Of a stretch of 6,136 bases of DNA, positions 1 through 4,940 are shown one piece after another. The translations under genes were made by a program, and so were the position numbers. Below the pieces are notes generated by a model. That model searched no databases, had not been told where the DNA came from, and saw nothing but the letters and a program-made list of their open reading frames with translations. The stretch lies in assembly GCA_035642095.1 (NCBI GenBank), contig DASQTB010000044.1, positions 1-6,136 on the forward strand. The letters are read 5' to 3'. The DNA comes from DASQTB01 sp035642095. GTDB taxonomy: Bacteria; Actinomycetota; UBA4738; CALAEC01. Within the stretch, counting starts at the first letter, position 1. Every line of letters starts with the position of its first letter.

Positions 1-1
1 C

Positions 2-973
2 GGGCCCCAGCACGGGGTCGACGTGGGTGTCGCGCGGGTGGCGCCCGGCGTGGCCATGGCTCTCACGGCCGATCCGGTATTCGTCGTGCCGGCGTACGGG
101 TGGGAACGGGCCGCGTGGTTCGCCGTCCACATCCTCGCTTCGGACGCCGCGACGAGCGGCCTTCCCCTCCGATGGATGACAGTCGACCTGAACCTGCCCC
201 TGGACCTCTCGGACGAGGATCTGGAGACCCTCTGGAACGCCTACGCCAAGGCGTGCGAGGATCTCGGCATCGCCATCGTCACCGGCCACACCGGCCGCTA
301 CGAGGGCTGCAACTGGCCGATGGTCGGAGGGGCCACCTGCCTCGCCCTCGGTCGCGAGGACGCCTATGTCACGCCGCCGATGGCTCGCCCCGGTGATCGG
401 GTTGTGGTCACCAAGGGCCCGGCCATCGAGACCACGGCCCTGTTCGCGGCAACCTTCCCCGACCGGATGAAGCGCGAACTCGGCGAGGAGACGTGGGCGG
501 CGGCGGACGCGCTCTTCGAGCAGATGACCGTGGTCCCCGAGGCCAGGGTGGCTGCCGCGTACGGGCTGCGTGAGCGGGGAGTGACCGCGATGCACGACGC
601 CACCGAAGGGGGAGTGATCGGCGGACTGGCCGAGGTGGGGGCCGCGTCGAAGCTGGGCATGCGGATCCAGTTCGAATCCATCCCGATCAGGGCCGAGGTC
701 CGGGCAGTGTCGGACCACGTGGGCATCGACCCGTACATCTCGATCTCCGAGGGAACCCTGATCGCCACGGTCCGCCCCGATCACGCCCGGGGGTTCCTGG
801 CCGGTCTTCGGGAGGAGAGCATCGAGGCTGCGGACGTGGGTGAGGTCACGGAAGCGGAACGAGGGACGGTCCTCGTCGTCGACGGGGAGGAACGGCCACT
901 CGAACACCCGGGTCTCGACCCGTTCTGGGAGGCCTTCGGCCGCTGGGCGACGGAAGCGGCCCAGGAGATCTAG
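2..973 (+). CDS. AIR-synthase-related (HypE/PurM/SelD-fold) protein, 5'-truncated by window edge
   Basis: The frame is open to the left edge; 323 residues and the TAG stop are visible. A GTG at 23 is in frame, but family-like sequence (GPQHGVDVG) precedes it, so the true start is probably outside the window. The fold is the two-domain AIR synthase type. The N-terminal AIRS part runs to about the GRYEG motif and includes GWERAAWFAVHILASDAATSG and GHTGRYEG, matching the ATP-binding side of HypE/PurM-like enzymes. The C-terminal AIRS_C part carries MHDATEGGVIGG, the counterpart of the HypE/SelD Asp-Thr-Glu/Arg-Gly-Gly signature, and ISEGTLIA. Known relatives bind ATP and activate an amide, formyl or selenide group. 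HypE itself ends in a Pro-Arg-Ile-Cys tail that accepts carbamoyl. This protein ends in AAQEI with no Cys, so classical hydrogenase maturation is unlikely and the substrate is unknown. Nothing downstream is co-directional and intact. Confidence 0.85.
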   Translation, partial: GPQHGVDVGVARVAPGVAMALTADPVFVVPAYGWERAAWFAVHILASDAATSGLPLRWMTVDLNLPLDLSDEDLETLWNAYAKACEDLGIAIVTGHTGRYEGCNWPMVGGATCLALGREDAYVTPPMARPGDRVVVTKGPAIETTALFAATFPDRMKRELGEETWAAADALFEQMTVVPEARVAAAYGLRERGVTAMHDATEGGVIGGLAEVGAASKLGMRIQFESIPIRAEVRAVSDHVGIDPYISISEGTLIATVRPDHARGFLAGLREESIEAADVGEVTEAERGTVLVVDGEERPLEHPGLDPFWEAFGRWATEAAQEI

Positions 974-975
974 GC

Positions 976-1600
976 TGTCCTCTCCCCGAGATGTGGCGAC
1001 ACATCCTGCCTACCGTGACCACATGTTCACCTTGCCAAGGACCTGCTCTGGGGTCCGGCCGTTGGTCCACCGTCCGGTGTGGGCCCTGTCGGTGTTGTAG
1101 TACCTGAGGTAGCGGTCCAGGTCCAGCCGGAGCCCGGTGTACTTGGGGATCAGGTACCGGGCGAAGGCCGGCTTCCAGCACTCCTCCAGGATCGTGCCCT
1201 GGACCCGTTCCACGCAGCCGTTGGACTGGGCCGTCCTGCTCGGATGAAGATGTGCCGGGCCCCCAGGCGAGCCAGCGCTTCCTCGAACTCCCCCGAGCGG
1301 AACACGGAGGCGTTGTCGCTCATCACCGCCTCCAGCTGCCAACCGCGAGCGGCCAGATCCTTGGCCACCACCCGGGCCAGGTGGGAGGCCCACCGGGCGG
1401 AGGGGTTGCGGGGGGTGACGTGGAGCTCCGGCCACGTGTAGGCGGAGGCCACGTCGATGGCGGTGTACTGCCACACCGTTCCCCTGGTCCCTGTGAGCCT
1501 GCCCACGCAAAGCAGTCCATCTGGACCAGCTGACCAGGGCGTTAGATCGGGCTCTCGGGGTCCTCCGGCCGCATCCGCTCCGGGGGTGAAGATCACGACC
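976..1600 (-). mobile_element. Remnant of an IS481-family-like insertion sequence
   Basis: The stretch contains the catalytic half of an IS481-like transposase read on the minus strand. The sequence beyond the transposase stop reaches a TGTCC at 976, which fits the 5'-TGT usual at ends of this family and would place the element two bases after the stop of the upstream gene. Just inside it is a perfect small inverted repeat, GATGTG-GCGA-CACATC (990-1005). No matching terminal repeat was found on the 1600-2100 side, so the other end and the N-terminal helix-turn-helix part of the transposase are gone. The end at 976 is inference; the outer boundary near 1600 is approximate. Confidence 0.6.
1010..1600 (-). 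pseudogene. Degraded IS481-like transposase, rve integrase core (two frameshifts, two stops)
   Basis: The three parts of the DDE catalytic core are all present, in different frames. Reading right to left: PPERMRPEDPESPI, a TAA stop (1542-1544), then RPGQLVQMDCF. An apparent one-base loss near 1507-1510 moves to VGRLTGTRGTVWQYTAIDVAS, which carries the first Asp. The frame continues to MSDNASVFRSGEFEEALARL, with the second Asp, and AGRP. A second one-base loss near 1223-1230 moves to SNGCVERVQGTILEECWKPA, with the catalytic Glu, then YLRYYNTDRAHTGR and the stop at 1010-1012. Another in-frame stop (TGA, 1593-1595) lies upstream. The catalytic residues survive but the reading frame does not, so the gene is dead. 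About 190 codons remain; full-length members are usually over 300 residues. Family assignment rests on recognised motifs. Confidence 0.8.
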
Positions 1601-1704
1601 CCACTTCTCGAATGGATCACGGACGGATCCCTTCCCTCTCGATTCAATCGGGAGGGGCCGTCTCATGCAGGAACCCCAGATCCGGGTCCAACCCGAGGAG
1701 GTAG

Positions 1705-1770
1705 CGCCACGCCTCGTCGCCCTACGTGGACGCCCGGCTTCCGGACGGCTCGTGGTTCAATGCGGCCGCT
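1705..1770 (+). pseudogene. Possible fragment of a CpaF/TadA-type secretion ATPase
   Basis: Twenty-two codons after a TAG (1702-1704) read RHASSPYVDARLPDGSWFNA and continue into AALTW. CpaF/TadA ATPases contain a closely similar conserved stretch (SSP-x-VDARLPDGSR-x-NA) in their N-terminal part. The match stops on both sides: a stop lies directly upstream and the downstream residues no longer resemble the family. If real, it is a tiny relic in the same debris as the broken transposase. It may also be a chance match, since the stretch is short and the Arg after DGS is replaced by Trp. Confidence 0.25.
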
Positions 1771-1774
1771 CTGA

Positions 1775-1996
1775 CCTGGGGCTGTCATCCGGGGGGCCCT
1801 TCTCGCGCAGTTCTCGCGGCTACCCAGAGGCCAGGTGCTCCGGCCTTTCGATCGCCTCCGGCGCAGGAGGAATGACATCGAATACTCCGACGGCGATTCG
1901 GGCGTCGATGCCGACGAGGTTGACGAGGCGTTGGAGCGAGCGACCAAGATCGTGAACTACGCCGAGGAGGTCATCGAGCGCCTTCCCGTCTTCTAG
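1775..1996 (+). pseudogene. C-terminal part of a HEPN-like domain protein, 5' end missing
   Basis: The frame is open from a TGA at 1772-1774 to a TAG at 1994-1996, 73 residues. It contains ALLAQFSRLPRGQVLRPFDR, then LRRRRNDIEYSDGD, then an acidic helix-like stretch (ADEVDEALERATKIVNYAEE). The order 'F..LR.RRN..EY', an acidic linker and a final amphipathic helix ending in LP-x-F is typical of the C-terminal half of small HEPN proteins, which are often RNases or partners of MNT nucleotidyltransferases. No ATG is in frame; a GTG at 1835 could give 53 residues, but with only a weak upstream purine run. The N-terminal helices are not found in the neighbouring frames, so this looks like a truncated relic beside the IS remnant. 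A real, very short gene starting at 1835 cannot be excluded. Confidence 0.45.
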
Positions 1997-1999
1997 CGA

Positions 2000-2080
2000 T
2001 GACGCGACGGTGACGCGACCCGGTTCCGTGACGCGCTTTCAACGTCGCGAAACGCCGCTAAACGTCGCGTAGCGTCTGAT
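2000..2080. repeat. Cluster of short direct and inverted repeats (TGACGCG / AACGTCGCG)
   Basis: TGACGCGAC occurs at 2000-2008 and 2011-2019, and TGACGCG again at 2029-2035. It is followed by a 10-bp periodic stretch at 2041-2080: AACGTCGCGA, AACGCCGCTA, AACGTCGCGT, AGCGTCTGAT. The two sets are related by inversion (ACGCGAC versus GTCGCGT), so the segment could fold. It lies 3' of the tRNA and nadE unit on the minus strand. No T-run follows, so it is not a standard terminator. Its role is unknown. The rest of 1997-2129 shows no gene. Confidence 0.5.
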
Positions 2081-2129
2081 GTCGTCACGCCCCCGACTTG
2101 CAGCGTCCCAGCCATGAACACGTTTCCGC

Positions 2130-2207
2130 TGGTGGGGCGTGAGGGATTCGAACCCCCGGCACATGGGTTAAAAGCCCACTGCTCTGACCAGGCTGAGCTA
2201 ACGCCCC
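2130..2207 (-). tRNA. tRNA-Lys (anticodon UUU), CCA encoded
   Basis: The minus strand folds as a complete cloverleaf. The acceptor arm is GGGGCGT (2207-2201) paired perfectly with ACGCCCC (2140-2134), followed by discriminator A (2133) and an encoded CCA (2132-2130). The D arm is GCTC/GAGC with a TGG loop motif. The anticodon arm is GTGGG/CCCAT around the loop CTTTTAA, giving anticodon TTT at 2172-2170. The variable loop has five bases. The T arm is GGGGG/CCCTC around TTCGAAT. The gene begins 22 bp after the nadE stop on the same strand, so readthrough transcription is possible. Its 3' end faces the region of IS and gene debris. Confidence 0.97.
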
Positions 2208-2229
2208 TCCCAGGATTGTAGACGGGCGG

Positions 2230-3870
2230 CTAGGGACGTTTCGGCCGGCGGCCGTAGGCGTTGGTGATCGGGAGTCTGCGGTCCCGTCCGAAGGCCTTCG
2301 GCGTGATCTTGACGCCGGGCGGAGCCTGGCGTCGCTTGTATTCCGCCCGGTCGATCAGGGCGATCACCGACTCGACCAGCTCGGGATCGGCCCCCGCCTC
2401 CACGAGCTCCTCGGCCGACCGGTCCTCCTCCACATAGTCCTCGATGATCGGGTCGAGGACCTCGTACGGGGGTAGGGAATCCGTGTCCCTCTGTCCCGCT
2501 CGCAGCTCGGCCGATGGTGGCTTCTCCAGGACCCGATCGGGGATCGGCGGCGGGTCGGTCCGGCCGTTCCGCCACCGGGCCAGCTCGTACACCAGCGTCT
2601 TGGGAACATCCTTGATCGGAGCGAAGCCTCCGGCCAGGTCGCCGTACAGCGTCGAGTACCCGACCGCCATCTCGCTCTTGTTGCCCGTGGCCAGGACCAT
2701 GCCGCCGAACTTGTTCGACAACGCCATGAGGAGGTTGCCCCGGATCCGGGCCTGGAGGTTCTCCTCGGCCAGGCCCGGTTCCGTGCCCCGGAACGCGTCG
2801 TCGAGGGCGTCGAGATACGACCGGAACACGCCGTCGATGCGGATCTGGTCCAGGCGGACCCCGAGGCGGCGGGCCACGGCCAGAGCGTCCTGGACGCTCT
2901 CCGGTGAGGAGTACGGCGAGGGCATGGCCAGGGCCCGGACCGCCTCCGGCCCCAGGGCGTCGGCGGCCAGGGTGGCCACCACCGAGGAGTCGATGCCGCC
3001 CGACAGCCCCACCACGACCTCCCGGAAGCCGTTCTTCCGGACGTAGTCGCCCAGGCCGAGGATCACGGCCCGATACACCTCCTCGGTCCCGGTCGGCCAG
3101 GGTTTACGGTCAGGGTCGGGGAGGGGTGGCTTGTCGTCGGTCCCCCCGCCCGGGACGTCCACCACCAGGAGGTCTTCCTCGAACGCGGCCGCGTGCCACG
3201 CCTCCTCGCCGGAGGGGGAGACCACGATCGAGCCTCCGTCGAAGACCAGCTCGTCCTGGCCGCCGACGCAGTTCACGTACACCATCCACGCCCCCGTCTC
3301 CCGGGCCCGGGCGGCGCACACCTCGAGCCGCTGGTGGGTCTTCCGCCGGTGGTACGGAGAGCCGTTGATGTTGGGCAGGACCTGGACCCGGCCGGCGTAC
3401 TCGTCGAACGGTGGCCCGGGCCTCCACGCGTCCTCGCACACGGAGATCCCCAGGGTCGAGTCGGCCACGCGAACCGCGCAGCCGGCCTCACCCGGGACGA
3501 AGTACCGCTGCTCGTCGAACACGCCGTAGTTGGGGAGCTTGTGCTTGTGGTAACGGGCCTCCACCAGGCCCCCCCGGATCAGGGCCGCCCCGTTGTGCAG
3601 CCCCCGATCGGTCCGATCCACGAACCCGACCAAGACCGCGCAGCTCCCGGCGGTCCTCCCGGCGAGCTCGCCCAGGGCCGCGAGGTTCGCCTCGACGAAG
3701 GCCGGCCGAAACACGAGGTCCTCCGGCGGATACCCGGTCACGGCGAGCTCCGGGAAGCAGATCAGGTCGGCCCCGTGGCCGGCGGCCTCCTTCGTCCAAG
3801 ACACCATCTTCTCGACGTTGCCGTCGAGGTCTCCCACCGTCACGTTGACCTGGCCCAACGCGATGCGCAC
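2230..3870 (-). CDS. nadE: Glutamine-dependent NAD+ synthetase
   Basis: The enzyme makes NAD+ from nicotinic acid adenine dinucleotide, using ATP and ammonia released from glutamine. The 546 residues form two domains. The N-terminal nitrilase-fold glutaminase (about 1-260) has the triad Glu41 (FPELAVTGY), Lys111 (HKLPNYGVFDE) and Cys145 (ISVCEDAW). The C-terminal synthetase (about 265-546) has the PP-loop SGGIDS at 290-295, TGNKSE (395-400), STLYGDLAGGFAPIKDVPKT, PSAELR and the family tail YKRRQAPPGVKIT. All key residues are present. The length fits the 540-580-residue bacterial two-domain type and is shorter than the roughly 680-residue mycobacterial enzyme. The frame stays open far upstream, overlapping the regulator gene, so the start is chosen by family: GTG at 3870 gives MRIALGQVNVTVGD, a typical N-terminus. 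No clear Shine-Dalgarno precedes it. The Crp-like gene ends 17 bp upstream, so translation may be coupled within one operon. Confidence 0.96.
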   Translation of the reverse strand: MRIALGQVNVTVGDLDGNVEKMVSWTKEAAGHGADLICFPELAVTGYPPEDLVFRPAFVEANLAALGELAGRTAGSCAVLVGFVDRTDRGLHNGAALIRGGLVEARYHKHKLPNYGVFDEQRYFVPGEAGCAVRVADSTLGISVCEDAWRPGPPFDEYAGRVQVLPNINGSPYHRRKTHQRLEVCAARARETGAWMVYVNCVGGQDELVFDGGSIVVSPSGEEAWHAAAFEEDLLVVDVPGGGTDDKPPLPDPDRKPWPTGTEEVYRAVILGLGDYVRKNGFREVVVGLSGGIDSSVVATLAADALGPEAVRALAMPSPYSSPESVQDALAVARRLGVRLDQIRIDGVFRSYLDALDDAFRGTEPGLAEENLQARIRGNLLMALSNKFGGMVLATGNKSEMAVGYSTLYGDLAGGFAPIKDVPKTLVYELARWRNGRTDPPPIPDRVLEKPPSAELRAGQRDTDSLPPYEVLDPIIEDYVEEDRSAEELVEAGADPELVESVIALIDRAEYKRRQAPPGVKITPKAFGRDRRLPITNAYGRRPKRP

Positions 3871-3887
3871 GAGGACAGGGTAGCGAC

Positions 3888-4598
3888 CTACAGGCCGGCC
3901 AGCCGCCTCAGCCCGTCGATGTTCACCAGGACGTAGCGTCGCCCGTCCCGGGAGACCAGCGCCCGACGCTGGAACTCCGACAGGATCCTGGTGACGTTCT
4001 CCCGGCTTCCCCCGGCCAGAGCGGCGAGGTCCGCATGGGTCACCACGGAGGGGAGCACCGCGCCGTCGGAGGGCAGCTCGTCCAGGCTCGGGCTCACCAG
4101 CCCCAGGAGCCGCTTGGCCACCCGACCTTTGAGGTCGAGGAACAGGAGATCCTCCACCAGGGCCTCGTGCTCGGCGATCTGGCGGGCCAGGGCGGCGAGC
4201 AGGGCCCGGCTGGCCGGAGGGTGGTCTTCCAGGAACCCGACGAACGCCGGCCCGGGGATCACGGCCAGGGTCGTGTGGTCGACCGCCACGGCGGTGGCCG
4301 TGCGGCGCATGTTTCCCAGGACGCCGAGCTCGCCGAAGAACTGGGGCGGTTCGAGGGTGGTGTGGAGCTGTCGGTGACCGGTCACCGAGGTGGAGCTGAT
4401 CTCTACCCGGCCCCTCCACAGGAAAAACACGTCGGGGGCCTCGTCGTCCTGGTGGAACAGGTAGGTGCCGCGGCGGTAGTCGCGGATGTGGCTCGCGTGG
4501 GCGAGCTCCTCCACCGCCTGACCGGGCGTCTCGGCGAGGAGGGGGGCGCCGCGCATCGACCGAACCAGATCGGACCGAGCGGCGACCCCTGCGGCCAC
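3888..4598 (-). CDS. Crp/Fnr-family transcriptional regulator
   Basis: This 236-residue protein has the classic layout. An N-terminal cyclic-nucleotide-binding beta-roll (about 18-125) includes FFGELGVLGNMRRTATAV (88-103), whose Gly89-Glu90 and Arg99-Thr100 match the phosphate-binding cassette of Crp-type proteins. A dimerisation helix follows (about 130-165), then a winged helix-turn-helix with THADLAALAGGSRENVTRIL at about 187-206. The N-terminal region lacks the Cys cluster of Fnr iron-sulfur sensors, so a nucleotide-type ligand is more likely; the ligand is inferred. The GTG at 4598 is the most upstream plausible start. It has no Shine-Dalgarno but sits 7 bases after a TACGCT -10-like box, which fits a leaderless message. 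ATG at 4556 (residue 15) is an alternative. nadE follows after 17 bp, which suggests a shared transcript and possible control of NAD+ supply. Confidence 0.93.
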   Translation of the reverse strand: MAAGVAARSDLVRSMRGAPLLAETPGQAVEELAHASHIRDYRRGTYLFHQDDEAPDVFFLWRGRVEISSTSVTGHRQLHTTLEPPQFFGELGVLGNMRRTATAVAVDHTTLAVIPGPAFVGFLEDHPPASRALLAALARQIAEHEALVEDLLFLDLKGRVAKRLLGLVSPSLDELPSDGAVLPSVVTHADLAALAGGSRENVTRILSEFQRRALVSRDGRRYVLVNIDGLRRLAGL

Positions 4599-4605
4599 GT
4601 GGCGA

Positions 4606-4611
4606 AGCGTA
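4606..4611 (-). promoter_or_regulatory. Candidate -10 box for a leaderless crp-like transcript
   Basis: On the minus strand TACGCT (4611-4606) matches the actinobacterial TANNNT -10 pattern and is separated by 7 bases from the GTG at 4598. That spacing would put the transcript start at or next to the start codon. It also explains why no Shine-Dalgarno is visible. No good -35 was found. Confidence 0.3.
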
Positions 4612-4638
4612 GCCGACGGCTCTCCAAGGTGGGAAACG

Positions 4639-4667
4639 CGAACGGGCCCGGTTACCGGGCCCGTTCG
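4639..4667 (-). terminator. Strong 13-bp hairpin, probable terminator of the htrA unit
   Basis: CGAACGGGCCCGG (4639-4651) and CCGGGCCCGTTCG (4655-4667) pair perfectly around a 3-base loop. The hairpin lies 23 bp after the stop of the small basic gene. Reading on the minus strand, it is followed by CGTTTCCC, a short T-rich tract only. The stem is very stable, but the weak T-run means the mechanism is uncertain. It separates the htrA unit from the crp-nadE unit. Confidence 0.65.
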
Positions 4668-4690
4668 ACAAATCTCGGGTTTGAGCCGAG

Positions 4691-4807
4691 CTAGCGCTTC
4701 CTCCGGCTCTTCCTACGCGACCTCCGCTTGGTCACCCGCGTCGCCGCGCTCTTGGACGAGGATGAAGAGCTGCCCTGCTGCTTTGGGGAGATCTTCTTCT
4801 CCGCCAT
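4691..4807 (-). CDS. Small, very basic Ser/Arg/Lys-rich protein (38 residues), unknown function
   Basis: The ATG at 4807 is preceded by a strong Shine-Dalgarno, AAAGGGGG (4823-4816), 8 bases away. The frame also opens further upstream to 4882, but this ATG has the better initiation context. The protein starts MAEKKISPKQQG, has a run of six Ser (13-18), and ends in KRRSRRKSRRKR. Fifteen of 38 residues are Lys or Arg, so it should be strongly cationic, largely disordered and probably nucleic-acid or ribosome binding. It does not match the tiny ribosomal proteins I recognise (bTHX, bS22/AURKAIP1-like, mycobacterial bL37). It lies 34 bp after the VTG peptide gene on the same strand and is followed by a strong hairpin, so it looks like the last gene of the protease operon. 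Function is not assigned. Confidence 0.65.
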   Translation of the reverse strand: MAEKKISPKQQGSSSSSSKSAATRVTKRRSRRKSRRKR

Positions 4808-4841
4808 CCCGTTCACCCCCTTTGGTCCCGGCCCTATCGCT

Positions 4842-4937
4842 TCACGGAGTCTCGTCCTCGGGGGGCGTCGGGTCTGTGTCACCGGTCACAGGGTTCCCCG
4901 TGACGTTCATCACGGCGAACCCGGTGACGGCCGTCAC
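4842..4937 (-). CDS. 31-residue peptide with Val-Thr-Gly repeats, translationally coupled to the protease gene
   Basis: A GTG at 4937 starts three bases after the protease stop and is preceded by GAGGAGG (4952-4946), 8 bases away, inside the end of the protease gene. The peptide reads MTAVTGFAVMNVTGNPVTG and then DTDPTPPEDETP, ending at a TGA (4844-4842). The Val-Thr-Gly unit appears three times with different synonymous codons (GTC-ACC-GGG, GTC-ACG-GGG, GTG-ACC-GGT), plus a leading Val-Thr-Ala. That points to selection on the peptide rather than simple DNA duplication. The N-terminal part is uncharged and the tail is acidic and Pro-rich (net charge about -5). There is no signal peptide or membrane segment. 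An internal ATG at 4910 is an alternative start (22 residues). I recognise no family. The same bases also form inverted repeats, so a purely structural role remains possible. Confidence 0.5.
   Translation of the reverse strand: MTAVTGFAVMNVTGNPVTGDTDPTPPEDETP
4885..4928. repeat. Long imperfect hairpin just downstream of the protease gene
   Basis: Seventeen base pairs in three blocks enclose a 6-base loop: GTCAC/GTGAC, GGGTTC/GAACCC and CCGTGA/TCACGG, with single mismatches at 4890/4923 and 4897/4916. A separate perfect 14-bp palindrome, GTGACGGCCGTCAC, lies at 4924-4937 and overlaps the outer arm. On the minus strand no T-run follows, so it is not a standard terminator. It could attenuate or stabilise the message between the protease and the small genes. 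The pairing may partly be a by-product of the GTC-ACC/GTG-ACG codon repeats of the VTG peptide encoded here. Confidence 0.5.
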
Positions 4938-4940
4938 ACT

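Noticed and set aside
364..768. Minus-strand frame opposite the AIR-synthase-like gene
   Set aside because: Complement of conserved AIRS motifs; no ribosome binding site or domain.
1665..1955. Plus-strand frame starting ATG with a GGAGGGG 8 bases upstream
   Set aside because: The initiation site looks good, but the 96-residue product (MQEPQIRVQPEEVAPRL...) matches nothing I recognise and runs out of frame over the HEPN-like fragment. It may be the start of a lost gene, but there is too little to annotate.
974..2129. CRISPR array or attachment-site duplicate
   Set aside because: Repeats here are about 7-10 bp without regular 30-bp spacers, and no copy of the tRNA 3' end (GGATTCGAACCCCC) was found in this interval.
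2020..2129. Intrinsic terminator after tRNA-Lys on the minus strand
   Set aside because: Only weak CGCTA/TAGCG-type pairing with no following T-run.
3193..3936. 247-codon plus-strand frame opposite nadE
   Set aside because: No domain and no initiation site; it is the complement of the conserved nitrilase domain of nadE.
3871..4671. Upstream extension of the nadE frame, giving a product of over 800 residues
   Set aside because: The extra part is Arg/Pro/Gly-rich, resembles no domain and lies antisense-frame over the well-supported Crp-like gene. It is a high-GC shadow; nadE starts at 3870.
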